From: an uncultured Bacteroidales bacterium
Lineage (GTDB): Bacteria > Bacteroidota > Bacteroidia > Bacteroidales > Paludibacteraceae
Length of the DNA stretch: 51,128 bases
NCBI GenBank assembly: GCA_902792535.1
Contig: CADAZU010000006.1
Location: 1 to 51,128, forward strand
Direction: 5' to 3'
Shown here one piece after another: positions 7,101-16,341 of this stretch. Each line of letters begins with the position of its first letter. Position 1 is the stretch's first letter. A program made the translations under genes and the position numbers. The notes under the pieces are model-generated. The model worked only from the letters and a program-made list of their open reading frames with translations, did not search any database and had not been told where the DNA came from.

Positions 7101-8753
7101 ATGCAAAAAAGTCCATTACAAATTGCGCGTCAGAGCTATCAGCCGAAAATGCCGGTAGCATTGCAGGGCGCGGTACGCCTTGTAGAAGGCGAGAAAACAC
7201 AGTCGGTAGCAGACCAAGAAGAGATCAAAAAACTCTTCCCGAACACGTACGGACTGCCGGTCATTACGTTTGAGCCAGCAGAAGGTCAACCTCAACATTC
7301 AGAGCCGTTCAATGTGGGTGTTATCCTGTCGGGCGGTCAAGCTCCCGGTGGTCACAATGTTATCAGCGGTCTGTACGACGGTCTGAAGGCTCTCAATCCG
7401 AATAACAAACTGTATGGTTTCCTCGGCGGTCCTTCGGGTCTGATTGACGGCAAGTATCAAGAGTTGACAGGCGAAATCATCGACGAATACCGCAACACCG
7501 GCGGCTTCGACATCATCGGTTCCGGTCGTACCAAACTGGAAGAAACTTGGCAGTTCGACAATGGTATCGAGATCTGCAAACAATTGGGAATCAAGGCAGT
7601 AGTGATCATCGGTGGTGATGATTCGAACACCAACGCTTGCGTTCTGGCAGAGTACTACCTGCAGAAGAAATGCGGTATTCAGGTGATCGGTTGCCCGAAG
7701 ACCATTGACGGTGACCTAAAGAACGAGATGATTGAGACTTCGTTCGGTTTTGACACCGCTTGTAAGGTTTATAGCGAGTTGATCGGTAACATTCAGCGCG
7801 ACGCCAATAGTGCCAAGAAATACTGGCACTTCATCCGCCTCATGGGCCGTTCGGCAAGCCATATTGCGTTGGAGTGCGCGCTGCAGAGCCAGCCGAACAT
7901 CTGCCTGATTAGCGAGGAGGTAGAGGCAAAGAAAATGACGCTGAACGAGATCGTTGAGGGTATTGTGAAGGTCATTGTTGCCCGTGCTAACGCAGGTCTG
8001 AATTTCGGAACCGTGCTGATTCCGGAAGGTCTGATCGAGTTCATCCCGGCAATGCGTGTGCTTATTCAGGAGCTGAATGACCTGCTGGCAAACAACGAGG
8101 AGTTCGCTTCGCTGGAAGGCGACGACGCAAAGCGCGAGTACGTCAAGAGCATGCTGACTCCGGCTTCGTGCGAGCTCTATCGTTCGCTGCCGAAGGGTAT
8201 TGCACGCCAGCTGACGCTGGATCGCGATCCTCACGGAAACGTAATGGTCAGCCAGATCGAGACCGAGAAACTGCTGATTGAGATGGTTCAGAAACGTCTG
8301 GCTGTTCTCAAAGCCAACGGCGAGTACAAGGGTAAGTTCTCGGCTCTCAACCACTTCTTCGGTTACGAAGGCCGCTGCGCTATTCCGTCGAACTTCGATG
8401 CCGACTACTGCTACTCGATCGGCGTGAACGCAACTCATCTGATCGCAGCCGGCAAGACGGGTTACATGTCGCTTGTGCGCAACCTGACCAAGCCTGCGGC
8501 TGAGTGGATTGCCGGCGGTGTGCCTATCACGATGATGATGAACATGGAGAAGCGTAACGGTAAGATGAAACCGGTGATCCAGAAGGCTCTGGTTGACCTC
8601 AACGGCAAGCCGTTCCAGTATCTGGTGGCTCACCGCGAGGATTGGGCAGATCCCGAGACCAGTTATATCTATCCGGGTCCGATTCAGTACTACGGTCCGA
8701 CCGAGGTTTGCGACCAGCCGACGAGAACGCTGTTGCTGGAGAGAGGAAAATAA
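7101..8753 (+). CDS. pfp: Diphosphate--fructose-6-phosphate 1-phosphotransferase
   Basis: The enzyme reversibly phosphorylates fructose 6-phosphate with pyrophosphate in glycolysis and gluconeogenesis. The 550-residue length fits the long PPi-dependent clade. Key motifs are [10 protein letters not shown] (about residues 76-85), GGDDSN with D173 and D174, where the second aspartate favours PPi over [11 protein letters not shown] with K200 and the catalytic aspartates 203 and 205, and [13 protein letters not shown]. It follows the AlbA_2-type gene by 91 bases containing AATGTCACTATAAA-type direct repeats. The exported TPR-like gene follows closely. No dedicated promoter was clear. Confidence 0.95.
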   Translation: MQKSPLQIARQSYQPKMPVALQGAVRLVEGEKTQSVADQEEIKKLFPNTYGLPVITFEPAEGQPQHSEPFNVGVILSGGQAPGGHNVISGLYDGLKALNPNNKLYGFLGGPSGLIDGKYQELTGEIIDEYRNTGGFDIIGSGRTKLEETWQFDNGIEICKQLGIKAVVIIGGDDSNTNACVLAEYYLQKKCGIQVIGCPKTIDGDLKNEMIETSFGFDTACKVYSELIGNIQRDANSAKKYWHFIRLMGRSASHIALECALQSQPNICLISEEVEAKKMTLNEIVEGIVKVIVARANAGLNFGTVLIPEGLIEFIPAMRVLIQELNDLLANNEEFASLEGDDAKREYVKSMLTPASCELYRSLPKGIARQLTLDRDPHGNVMVSQIETEKLLIEMVQKRLAVLKANGEYKGKFSALNHFFGYEGRCAIPSNFDADYCYSIGVNATHLIAAGKTGYMSLVRNLTKPAAEWIAGGVPITMMMNMEKRNGKMKPVIQKALVDLNGKPFQYLVAHREDWADPETSYIYPGPIQYYGPTEVCDQPTRTLLLERGK

Positions 8754-8757
8754 ATTT

Positions 8758-8791
8758 AAGTGACCCAGTGACTAAGTACCAAGTACAAAGG
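8758..8791 (+). repeat. Dispersed short repeat, family A copy 1
   Basis: A run built from AAGTGACC, AGTGACTAAGTACC and AAGTACAAAGG units spans the pfp-to-next-gene junction and encodes the first residues of the following signal peptide. Confidence 0.75.
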
Positions 8792-9403
8792 AGTGTTTTG
8801 GGACTACTCCTGATGGTAATCAGCATGACCCTGTCCGCACAAGATTTCTCTGCGGACAGGGGCTTGTTTGACGCCTATCAGCGCGAGGATATGAGTGTGT
8901 GGAAGGAGTATCTGGAAGTACTAAGGGACAAAGTACCAAGTGACAAAGTACGCGATACAAAGGATCTTCTGTACGAATACGGGTATTGCGGATATATTGT
9001 AGCGGAGGCAAAGAAAGAGGGCAAGGAAGCATTGTTGCCCGAAGCCAAGCGGTACGTGCAACAGTTTCGCAAAGACGTAGAAGCAGCGAAAGGATCCTTA
9101 CCGGCAGGACATTACGAGATGTATATGTCAGCCGTCATGGTCTATGAAATGCGGCTTCATATTGCCATTCGCCCTGTCAAAGCAATGTCGCTGGCGAAAG
9201 AGGCAACCAAATTAGCACCCAAAGATCCACTGGTATTGGCGTATTACGGCACGTCGCTCTACTACGCTCCGGCTCCCTTCGGGAGCAAGAAAGAAGCGCT
9301 GCGCTATTTCAAGCAAGCCAAAGAGCTGTTCCAAGGACCGAAATGGGAGTACTGCTGGGTGCGCAAGGCGACAGAGATGTATATTAGGGGAATTGAGAAT
9401 TGA
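8768..9403 (+). CDS. Exported TPR-like hypothetical protein
   Basis: The 211-residue product has a signal peptide if GTG at 8768 is used (MTKYQVQRSVLGLLLMVISM, cleavage after LSAQ). The mature part is helical, with a tetratricopeptide-like stretch (PVKAMSLAKEATKLAPKDPL, then KKEALRYFKQAKELFQG). That suggests a periplasmic protein-interaction role. Alternative starts are TTG at 8798, preceded by AAAGGAG, and ATG at 8813; both give weaker signal peptides. Two copies of repeat family A lie in the coding region, one in the signal peptide and one encoding EVLRDKVPSDKV (8916-8951). The last codons are made by a third repeat (AATTGAGAATTGA). Confidence 0.7.
   Translation: MTKYQVQRSVLGLLLMVISMTLSAQDFSADRGLFDAYQREDMSVWKEYLEVLRDKVPSDKVRDTKDLLYEYGYCGYIVAEAKKEGKEALLPEAKRYVQQFRKDVEAAKGSLPAGHYEMYMSAVMVYEMRLHIAIRPVKAMSLAKEATKLAPKDPLVLAYYGTSLYYAPAPFGSKKEALRYFKQAKELFQGPKWEYCWVRKATEMYIRGIEN
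8916..8951 (+). repeat. Dispersed short repeat, family A copy 2 (in CDS)
   Basis: AAGTACTAAGGGACAAAGTA followed by CCAAGTGACAAAGTAC lies in frame within the TPR-like gene. It is close to copy 3 in rimO. Confidence 0.85.
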
Positions 9404-9415
9404 GAATTGGGAATG
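9389..9415 (+). repeat. Dispersed short repeat, family C (AATTGAG)
   Basis: Three GAATTGA-type units bridge the stop codon of the TPR-like gene (9401-9403) and the start codon of the thioesterase (9413). A weaker relative, TTGAGAGTTGAA, spans the uvrA start at 34430-34441. Confidence 0.75.
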
Positions 9416-10231
9416 AATTATACTCATCAATATTCGATTACGGCAGCGGACATGGACACGCGGTATCGGATGACACCGAACGCAGTGCTGCTGTATTATC
9501 AGGACTGTTGGGCCCGTTTCATGGCGTGTTTGCACCTTGCCGCATTTGATATGGTGAAGGTGAACCGGATGTGGGTGATCACTGAATTCAACGCTTTTTT
9601 CGAAGAAGAGACCGCGTTGTGGTCGGAGGAGATAGAGGTGGAAGTGTGGAACAGCGAGTTATCGGCTTTGCGGCTGTATGCGGAGTTCCGTTTCCGCCGT
9701 CCGGACGGGAAAGAGGTAGTGCACGGCTATGGCTGCTGGACGCTGCTGGACACCGAAGCACACCGTTTAGCACCGCTGACTCCTTTTGCGGAGCAGATTC
9801 CGGTGGTAGCCGAAATGACGACGGAGAGCCATAAGAAGATGCGGTTTGCTAAGCCGTCAGAAATCGACCATCAGCCGTCAGAGGGCAGCCTTCAGATACC
9901 GGAGATCAAGCATCGAGTGAATCCGATCAATTTGGATTTCAACGGTCATGTAAACAATCGGACCTATCTGTCGATTGCGATGCAGCAGGCAGGCGAGGCT
10001 TTTCTGGATGCGCACGCCATCCGTCGGATTGCGATTCATTGGCTTCGGGAGACTTTCCTCGGCGACACGCTGACGTGTAGTTATGAGCCGTCGGAGGTCA
10101 GCGGGCAGCAGGCATTGGGAGTGCTTGCTAATCTGACGCGCGAAGACGGAGAAGTGTCTGCGCAGATTTATACAGAGTGGGCGCCTCGCACAATAGCGAC
10201 GGACATTGCTGCGCAAGCTCCCAGAGATTGA
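9413..10231 (+). CDS. Acyl-ACP thioesterase (FatA/FatB-like)
   Basis: This 272-aa protein has the double hot-dog layout of acyl-ACP thioesterases. It would release fatty acids from acyl carrier protein in the cytoplasm. The N-terminal hot-dog holds RMWVITEFNAFFEEE. The second holds the active-site type motif NLDFNGHVNNRTYLS (about residues 179-193) and RRIAIHWLRETFLGD. I chose ATG at 9413; TTG at 9407 is in frame. The linker between the hot-dogs (about residues 147-162) is coded by repeat family B and is somewhat longer than in Bacteroides relatives. It begins 9 bases after the TPR-like gene. Confidence 0.85.
   Translation: MNYTHQYSITAADMDTRYRMTPNAVLLYYQDCWARFMACLHLAAFDMVKVNRMWVITEFNAFFEEETALWSEEIEVEVWNSELSALRLYAEFRFRRPDGKEVVHGYGCWTLLDTEAHRLAPLTPFAEQIPVVAEMTTESHKKMRFAKPSEIDHQPSEGSLQIPEIKHRVNPINLDFNGHVNNRTYLSIAMQQAGEAFLDAHAIRRIAIHWLRETFLGDTLTCSYEPSEVSGQQALGVLANLTREDGEVSAQIYTEWAPRTIATDIAAQAPRD
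9851..9895 (+). repeat. Dispersed short repeat, family B copy 1 (in CDS)
   Basis: Units AAGCCGTCAG, CATCAGCCGTCAG and GCAGCCTTCAG occur in frame in the thioesterase linker. They are related to 12736-12780 and 33571-33604. Confidence 0.6.
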
Positions 10232-10240
10232 TTTTCCGAG

Positions 10241-10276
10241 TGGCAGAAAGAAGACGTTTATCTGCCAAAATGGCAG
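10241..10276. promoter_or_regulatory. Palindromic operator-like site upstream of clpB
   Basis: CTGCCA (10262-10267), AAA, TGGCAG (10271-10276) is a perfect 15-bp palindrome. A third half-site TGGCAG is at 10241-10246. It lies about 100 bases before the clpB start. A heat-shock role is a guess from the neighbouring gene. Confidence 0.45.
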
Positions 10277-10372
10277 TTATTGGTTGCCGGGTATATTGTT
10301 TGTAGTTAAGAAGGTGACTAGGGTTTCAGGACACTAGGAGAATTGAAATTACTAACTAAACAATATACGACT

Positions 10373-12433
10373 ATGAACGGAAACGGTAACAACAACGAGA
10401 ACTTGAAGAAGTTCGCAATCAACCTCTGCGAGCGGGCTCGTGAAGGTAAACTGGATCCCGTGATCGGGCGGGACGAAGAGATACGGCGGGTATTACAGAT
10501 ATTGAGCCGTAGAACGAAGAACAACCCTATTCTGATAGGTGAACCGGGCGTGGGTAAGACCGCTATCGCGGAAGGATTGGCGCAACGAATTATGCGCGGG
10601 GACGTGCCGGAGAACCTGAAGAAAAAAGAGATTTACAGCCTGGATATGGGTGCGCTCATCGCAGGCGCGAAATATCAAGGTGAGTTTGAGGAACGACTGA
10701 AAGGCGTAGTGAACGAAGTGGTCAATGCGGCAGGCGAGATCATCCTGTTCATCGATGAGATTCACACGTTGGTCGGAGCCGGTAAGAGCAGCGGCGCAAT
10801 GGACGCAGCGAACATCTTGAAACCGGCTTTGGCGCGAGGTGATCTGCGTGCCATCGGTGCCACGACGCTGGACGAATACCAGAAGTATTTTGAGACGGAC
10901 AAAGCGCTGGAGAGACGATTCCAGAAAGTGATGGTGGACGAGCCGGACGAGGCTGCGACGATCTCTATTCTGCGAGGACTGAAAGAGCGGTATGAGACCC
11001 ACCACAAGGTGCGTATCAAAGACGACGCGATCATTGCCGCCGTGACATTGAGCGCACGGTATATAACGGATCGTTTCCTGCCGGACAAAGCGATCGACCT
11101 GGTGGACGAAGCAGCCGCCAAACTGCGTCTGGAGGTCGATTCGAAGCCGGAAGAGATCGATTCGCTGGATCGGCAGATCAAGCAGCTGGAGATCGAGCGC
11201 GAGGCTGTGCGGAGAGATAAAGATGAGGCGAAACTTTCTGCGATTGAGAAGCAGCTCGAAGAGTTGAAGAAACAGAGCGAGGAACTGAATGCGCGGTGGA
11301 ACAAAGAGAAAGGATATGTCGCTACTATCCAGAACGAGAAAGCGCATATCGAGACGCTGAAGCATGAGGCGGAAGTAGCCGAGCGCGAAGGCGATTACGG
11401 CAAAGTGGCGGAGATCCGATACAGCCAGATTCCTGCGGCGGAGGCGAACATCAAAACCGCACAGGAAGCACTGCATGCCATCAGCGACGAGACACTGATC
11501 AAAGAGGAAGTGGACGAAGACGATATCGCCGAAGTAGTAGCCCGCTGGACAGGTATCCCTGTAGCGAAGATGATGCAGAGCGAGCGCGACAAACTGCTCC
11601 ATCTGGAGGAAGAGTTGCACCGCCGTGTGATCGGACAGGACGAGGCGATAAAGGCTGTGAGCGACGCGATCCGCAGAAGCCGTGCTGGACTGCAAGATCC
11701 GAAACGACCGATCGGCAGTTTCATCTTCCTCGGCACAACGGGTGTCGGTAAGACCGAGTTAGCCAAAGCGCTGGCAGACTACCTGTTCGACGACGAGAAT
11801 ATGATGACGCGTATTGATATGAGTGAGTATCAGGAGAAATTCTCCGCGACGCGACTCATCGGAGCCCCTCCGGGATACGTGGGTTACGACGAAGGCGGTC
11901 AGTTGACGGAAGCCATCCGACGCAAACCATACTCCGTCGTACTGTTCGACGAGATTGAGAAAGCCCATCCGGATGTGTTCAACGTGCTGCTGCAAGTGCT
12001 GGACGACGGACGGTTGACGGACAACAAAGGTCGGGTGGTCAATTTCAAGAACACGCTGATCATCATGACCTCCAACCTGACGGAAGAGCAATTACGGGCG
12101 AACGTCCGTCCGGAGTTCATCAACCGAATCGACGAGATCATCCATTTCAGCGAGTTGAGCGAAGAGGACATCCGTGCGGTAGTTGGATTGCAAGTCAGCC
12201 GGATTCACGAGATGCTGGCGGCACAAGGTATCGACCTGCGCGTGACGGACGATGCGATACGTTATATTGCGAAAGAGGGCTACGATCCGCAGTTCGGTGC
12301 ACGTCCTGTGAAACGGGCTTTGCAGCGGCTGGTTCTAAACGAACTGAGCAAGTCGATCATCGCCGGCAAGGTGGATCAGAAGCGACCCGTAATCGTCGAA
12401 TTGAAAGAAGGCGAGTTACGATTTAGAAACTAA
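10373..12433 (+). CDS. clpB: ClpB disaggregase lacking the N-terminal domain
   Basis: ClpB works with DnaK to pull apart protein aggregates using two AAA+ rings. This form (686 aa from ATG 10373) begins just before the first AAA+ module; the roughly 150-residue Clp_N domain is absent. The first module has GEPGVGKTA (about 57-65) and [13 protein letters not shown] long coiled-coil middle domain, diagnostic of ClpB rather than ClpA, follows (about 255-375). The second module has GTTGVGKTE (about 454-462), GYVGYDEGG and [14 protein letters not shown]. Between the sensor segment MTSNL and the arginine-finger segment RPEFINRID only 9 residues remain, against about 29 in E. coli ClpB. TTG at 10343 is in frame but would not restore Clp_N. 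The stop overlaps the next start (TAATG). Confidence 0.93.
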   Translation: MNGNGNNNENLKKFAINLCERAREGKLDPVIGRDEEIRRVLQILSRRTKNNPILIGEPGVGKTAIAEGLAQRIMRGDVPENLKKKEIYSLDMGALIAGAKYQGEFEERLKGVVNEVVNAAGEIILFIDEIHTLVGAGKSSGAMDAANILKPALARGDLRAIGATTLDEYQKYFETDKALERRFQKVMVDEPDEAATISILRGLKERYETHHKVRIKDDAIIAAVTLSARYITDRFLPDKAIDLVDEAAAKLRLEVDSKPEEIDSLDRQIKQLEIEREAVRRDKDEAKLSAIEKQLEELKKQSEELNARWNKEKGYVATIQNEKAHIETLKHEAEVAEREGDYGKVAEIRYSQIPAAEANIKTAQEALHAISDETLIKEEVDEDDIAEVVARWTGIPVAKMMQSERDKLLHLEEELHRRVIGQDEAIKAVSDAIRRSRAGLQDPKRPIGSFIFLGTTGVGKTELAKALADYLFDDENMMTRIDMSEYQEKFSATRLIGAPPGYVGYDEGGQLTEAIRRKPYSVVLFDEIEKAHPDVFNVLLQVLDDGRLTDNKGRVVNFKNTLIIMTSNLTEEQLRANVRPEFINRIDEIIHFSELSEEDIRAVVGLQVSRIHEMLAAQGIDLRVTDDAIRYIAKEGYDPQFGARPVKRALQRLVLNELSKSIIAGKVDQKRPVIVELKEGELRFRN

Positions 12434-13413
12434 TGAATAAAAAAAGCGGCTTATTTATAGGTCTGATAGTACTATTAGCCGGGCTGTTTTGCCTGGACGT
12501 ATGTAGCGGTAGCATGTGGTTATCGCCATGGGGGGAGTTGAACCCCATGGAGCAGAATATACTACATGCTATTCGTTTGCCTAAAGCCATTACGGCGGTT
12601 CTGGCAGGCGCTTCGCTATCCGTAGCGGGACTTATCATGCAGACGCTTTTCCGCAACCCTCTGGCGGGTCCGTACACATTGGGTGTATCGTCCGGCGCGA
12701 GTTTGGGAGTAGCACTACTGACGATGCTGTCTGCGGTCAGTTATCAGATTTCAGCCTTCAGCTTTCAACCGTCAGCATTCGGAATACCGATTGCAGCCTG
12801 TATTGGCGCAACGATGGTGTTGCTGCTGGTGCTCGGCGTGAGCCGGAGAGTGACCAGCAACGTCAGTCTACTGATCGTCGGAATGATGTTCGGTTCGATC
12901 GCAGGTGCGCTGGTGAGTCTGCTGCAGAACTTCGCTAATCCGGATGCGCTGAAGTTATTCATCGTCTGGACTCTGGGTTCGCTCAGCAGCGTCGGATGGA
13001 GCGACATGCAGTTGATGATCCCTATTCTGCTCCTCGGCGGAGTATTTGTGCTGCTGTCGCTGAAGCCGCTGAACGGATTGCTCTTAGGCGAAGACTACGC
13101 GCGCGGAATAGGTATTAATGTAACCCGCACGCGTCTTTATATAGTTTTGGCAACCGGTCTGTTAGCAGGCGGCGTGACAGCCTTCTGCGGTCCGATTGCG
13201 TTCATCGGCGTAGCGGTTCCTCATATAGCGCGAGGGATCTTCCGGACGACCAACCACCGCATAACGATTCCCGCAGCAGCTCTGATAGGCGGATGTCTGC
13301 TGCTGGTGTGCGATGTGCTCTGTTCGCTAGCTATTTACCCGCTGCCGATCTCCACTGTAAGTGCTCTGTTTGGTGCGCCGGTGATAATTTGGATTATTCT
13401 AAAAAAGCATTGA
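12433..13413 (+). CDS. FecCD-family ABC transporter permease
   Basis: This 326-aa polytopic membrane protein belongs to the BtuC/FecCD permeases, which import siderophores, haem or cobalamin together with a periplasmic binding protein and an ATPase. Diagnostic segments are RLPKAITAVLAGASLSVAG, FRNPLAGPYTLGVSSGASLG, GEDYARGIGINVTRTR and FCGPIAFIGVAVPHIAR. It begins inside the clpB stop codon, so it is translationally coupled to clpB. No binding protein or ATPase gene is nearby, so it is an orphan. An extramembrane loop (about residues 102-116, SYQISAFSFQPSAF) is coded by repeat family B. Confidence 0.9.
   Translation: MNKKSGLFIGLIVLLAGLFCLDVCSGSMWLSPWGELNPMEQNILHAIRLPKAITAVLAGASLSVAGLIMQTLFRNPLAGPYTLGVSSGASLGVALLTMLSAVSYQISAFSFQPSAFGIPIAACIGATMVLLLVLGVSRRVTSNVSLLIVGMMFGSIAGALVSLLQNFANPDALKLFIVWTLGSLSSVGWSDMQLMIPILLLGGVFVLLSLKPLNGLLLGEDYARGIGINVTRTRLYIVLATGLLAGGVTAFCGPIAFIGVAVPHIARGIFRTTNHRITIPAAALIGGCLLLVCDVLCSLAIYPLPISTVSALFGAPVIIWIILKKH
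12736..12780 (+). repeat. Dispersed short repeat, family B copy 2 (in CDS)
   Basis: Units GTCAGTTATCAG, ATTTCAGCCTTCAG, CTTTCAACCGTCAG and CATTC run in frame inside the permease gene. This is the clearest member of the TCAGCYTTCAGC family here. Confidence 0.8.
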
Positions 13414-13416
13414 TAT

Positions 13417-14232
13417 ATGTCAGTACATGTACAAAACAGCCGGATGACGACGGCTAAATTACGTCAAATGAAGCAGAACGGCGAGAAGATCGCGATGCTG
13501 ACGAGTTACGATTTCACGTTAGCCTCTCTGGTGGACGAAGCGGGGATAGACATGCTTCTGGTCGGAGACAGCGCAAGCAATGTGGTATGCGGAAATATGT
13601 ACACATTGCCGATCACGGTGGACGAGATGATTTTCCTGACCAAAGGAGTCGTTCGCGCAGCGCAACACGCGCTGGTGGTATGCGACATGCCGTTCGGCAG
13701 TTATCAGGTGAATACCGACGAGGCGGTGCGCAATGCGATCAAGATTCTCAAGGAGAGCGGCTGCGACGCCGTGAAATTAGAGGGCGGCGAAGAGATTATT
13801 GACGCTATCCGCCGCATGGTACAATCCGGCGTGCCGGTAATGGGTCACCTGGGTCTGACGCCGCAGAGCGTGAACCAGTTTGGCGGCTACGGTCTGCGCG
13901 CCAAGGAAGAGAAAGAGGCGGAGAAACTAATCCACGATGCCAAGCTGCTGGACGAAGCGGGATGTTTCTCCATCGTATTGGAGAAGATCCCTGCTGCATT
14001 GGCAGAGAAAGTGACGAAAGCTGTTTCCTGTCCGGTCATCGGTATCGGAGCCGGTAACGGAACAGACGGCCAAGTGCTGGTCTTGCACGACATGCTGGGT
14101 ATGAACCAAGGATTCAAACCCAAGTTCCTTCGCCATTTCGCCAAACTGGCAGACGAGGTGAAAGGAGCCGTCGGAGAATATGTCAGTGCGGTGAAGGACG
14201 GCAGTTTCCCTTCCGCCGAGGAGAGTTATTAA
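13417..14232 (+). CDS. panB: 3-methyl-2-oxobutanoate hydroxymethyltransferase
   Basis: PanB makes ketopantoate from alpha-ketoisovalerate and methylene-tetrahydrofolate, the first committed step of pantothenate synthesis. The 271-aa length is typical. Motifs include MLTSYDFTLASLVDEAGID, LLVGDSASNVVCG (metal-binding aspartate in VGDS), VVCDMPFGSY, VKLEGGEE and GHLGLTPQSVN. It starts 3 bases after the permease stop and closes this operon. A strong bidirectional terminator follows. Confidence 0.96.
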   Translation: MSVHVQNSRMTTAKLRQMKQNGEKIAMLTSYDFTLASLVDEAGIDMLLVGDSASNVVCGNMYTLPITVDEMIFLTKGVVRAAQHALVVCDMPFGSYQVNTDEAVRNAIKILKESGCDAVKLEGGEEIIDAIRRMVQSGVPVMGHLGLTPQSVNQFGGYGLRAKEEKEAEKLIHDAKLLDEAGCFSIVLEKIPAALAEKVTKAVSCPVIGIGAGNGTDGQVLVLHDMLGMNQGFKPKFLRHFAKLADEVKGAVGEYVSAVKDGSFPSAEESY

Positions 14233-14260
14233 AAAAAGAGGCTTGCGAGCCTCTTTTTTT
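14231..14260. terminator. Bidirectional rho-independent terminator
   Basis: The A-run followed by GAGGCT pairs with AGCCTC followed by a T-run around the loop TGCG. It serves panB on the plus strand and the convergent gene 14278-15024 on the minus strand. Confidence 0.92.
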
Positions 14261-14277
14261 ATGCAGATACACATGCT

Positions 14278-15024
14278 TTACGGCATCATTTTCTCTATCT
14301 CAACGGCAATCTCGTCGCGATAGGTATTACCGGTCTCGGGGTTGATCGGCAGCGCGCCAAAGTCGATGGTCACGAACGGATAGGTGCTATTCGAAGTAAC
14401 CAGTTTCAAGTCCTTACGCCCCATACGAACCTCCATGATCTCTTTGAACGGCAGCAGAATACCTTGCGCATAGAGGAGCCCTAACTCGCGGTTCGCCAGT
14501 ACACATCTGCCTACCAGAATATCATGCTGGAACCAGGTCTCATAGTTCTCACCGAGATTCTCCTTGATAAACGCCAGCGCTTTAGGGTTGAGATCTTTCG
14601 CCTCGCGTCTCCATTGCTCGCGTTTCTGCTCGCGTTGCGCCGCCGCCTCGCGCACATGATCCTCATTCTCCGTAACGTAGTCATCGATGGAGGAAATATA
14701 CATTTTGGCACGAGAACGAAGCCCGTACAGCATCAGAAAATCAGCAAGCAGTACCACACCCGGATATGCCAGCGTGCCATAGTACTCACCTAAAATAAAC
14801 GGTATCGGCAGATAGCAAAGCGCCAGCAAGAGACTGACATAAAGGAGAATACGACACTTGTTATGAGCATGACGGATCGCGTGAATCGTCTGCTCACGGG
14901 TCGCCTCACGAACAACCTTTACTTGCGCACGCGCGTCGAACCAATTCCAAATCAGGAAAAACGACACCAGCATCAATCCGATCAGGATAAAGATCAAGGT
15001 GTAGAGTAAAAATTCCAGTCTCAT
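14278..15024 (-). CDS. Conserved hypothetical membrane protein (248 aa)
   Basis: The N-terminus has one transmembrane helix (about 4-27). After a charged stretch, two more follow (about 58-78 and 84-104). A charged coiled segment (about 120-145, rich in E, R, Q) then leads to a soluble C-terminal domain with LPFKEIMEVRMGRKDLKLV, which resembles PH-like membrane-associated domains. I do not recognise the exact family. It is a single gene, convergent with panB and divergent from galK, with about 130 bases of shared upstream DNA. Confidence 0.8.
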   Translation of the reverse strand: MRLEFLLYTLIFILIGLMLVSFFLIWNWFDARAQVKVVREATREQTIHAIRHAHNKCRILLYVSLLLALCYLPIPFILGEYYGTLAYPGVVLLADFLMLYGLRSRAKMYISSIDDYVTENEDHVREAAAQREQKREQWRREAKDLNPKALAFIKENLGENYETWFQHDILVGRCVLANRELGLLYAQGILLPFKEIMEVRMGRKDLKLVTSNSTYPFVTIDFGALPINPETGNTYRDEIAVEIEKMMP

Positions 15025-15088
15025 AGTATTATTTTTTTAAGGTAAATTATGCTGTGTTTTAAATTTTCGCCGCAAAGTTAACACTTTT

Positions 15089-15120
15089 TTTGTATATATC
15101 AAAATTTTTTTGTAATTTTG
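15089..15120 (+). promoter_or_regulatory. Bacteroidetes-type promoter of the gal operon
   Basis: TTTG (15089-15092), 20 bases, then TAATTTTG (15113-15120), 38 bases before the galK ATG. The spacer begins TATATATCAAAA, shared in pattern with the promoters at 6281 and 29207. Confidence 0.8.
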
Positions 15121-15158
15121 CGTCAAATTTTTTCAAATACACTTAATTTATTATCACT

Positions 15159-16340
15159 ATGACGACACAAGAAATGAAAAAAGCCTTCGAAGAGGCTTAC
15201 GGCCGTAAGGCAGAGAAAATCTATTTTGCCCCCGGACGAGTAAACCTGATCGGTGAACATGTGGACTACCAAGGCGGTAGTGTTTTCCCCTGCGCATTGA
15301 GTTTCGGCGCATGGCTTCTGATTGCTCCCAATGCAGAGAGAGTGCTTCGTTTCAAATCGCTGAACATGCCGCAGAGTTATGAGATTCCGATTGACGCCAT
15401 CGCTCCGCAGCCGGATCGCGCATGGTGCAATTATTCGCTGGGATGTATGGATATCATCGCTCGTCGCCACCCGGAGGCGAAGTTGCAGAACGGATACGAC
15501 CTGCTTTATTACGGCAACGTGCCTGCGGGAGCGGGTTTGAGCAGTAGCGCCGCCATGGAGGTTGTGACCGCCAGAGCATTCACCGAGGAGATGGGTGTAG
15601 TCATCGCCGACGACAAGAAATACCGCACGGAGTTGGCTCTCATCGGCCAGGAGTGCGAGCATGTATATGCCGGTGTGATGTGCGGCATCATGGACCAGTT
15701 CGCTTCGGCGCAAGGCAAGAAAGACCATGCGATATACCTGAACTGCGACACGCTGGAGTTCGAGCACGTGCCGGTCAAGCTGGACGGAATCAAGGTTGTG
15801 ATCACCAATACGCATAGCCCTCACCATCTGGACAGCGGCGCGTATAACGACCGCGTTAGTCAATGCAAGCTGGCGGTAGAGCAGATCAGCAAAGTGAAAC
15901 CGATCAAGTTCCTCGCCGAACTGACCGAAGAGGACTGGCGCGAAGTGGAGAGCGCCATCACCGACCCGATTGCGCACAAGCGTGCGCGCCACGTGGTGGG
16001 CGAAGTAGCCCGTACGGCGGCTGCAGTAGAGGCTCTGAAGAGAGGCGAGATCGCTTATTTCGGCGAACTGATGACCGCCAGCCATGTATCGCTCCGCGAT
16101 GATTTTGAGGTAACAGGACCGGAGCTGGACGCACTGGCTGAAGCCGCTTGGCAGGTAGAAGGTGTGCTCGGCAGCCGTATGACCGGTGGCGGTTTCGGCG
16201 GTTGCACCGTCAGCCTCGTCCGAGACGAAGCCATCGAGACCTTCAAATCCTTCGTGGGAGCCGAGTATGAGAAGAAAACAGGTCTGAAGGCTGATTTCTA
16301 TGTAGCAGAAATTGGAGACGGAGTGATGCGCCTGGAGTGA
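15159..16340 (+). CDS. galK: Galactokinase
   Basis: GalK phosphorylates galactose at C1 with ATP in the Leloir pathway. The 393-aa protein has the galactokinase signature GRVNLIGEHVDY near residue 27-38, the GHMP ATP-binding motif NVPAGAGLSSSAAMEV (from residue 120) and the C-terminal GHMP motif RMTGGGFGGCTVSL. It is the first gene of a three-gene operon and is followed after one base by galM. Confidence 0.97.
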   Translation: MTTQEMKKAFEEAYGRKAEKIYFAPGRVNLIGEHVDYQGGSVFPCALSFGAWLLIAPNAERVLRFKSLNMPQSYEIPIDAIAPQPDRAWCNYSLGCMDIIARRHPEAKLQNGYDLLYYGNVPAGAGLSSSAAMEVVTARAFTEEMGVVIADDKKYRTELALIGQECEHVYAGVMCGIMDQFASAQGKKDHAIYLNCDTLEFEHVPVKLDGIKVVITNTHSPHHLDSGAYNDRVSQCKLAVEQISKVKPIKFLAELTEEDWREVESAITDPIAHKRARHVVGEVARTAAAVEALKRGEIAYFGELMTASHVSLRDDFEVTGPELDALAEAAWQVEGVLGSRMTGGGFGGCTVSLVRDEAIETFKSFVGAEYEKKTGLKADFYVAEIGDGVMRLE

Positions 16341-16341
16341 T

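Noticed and set aside
10343-10372. TTG start at 10343 for clpB
   Set aside because: AGGAG lies too close to it, and the extra ten residues do not resemble ClpB; ATG 10373 is preferred.
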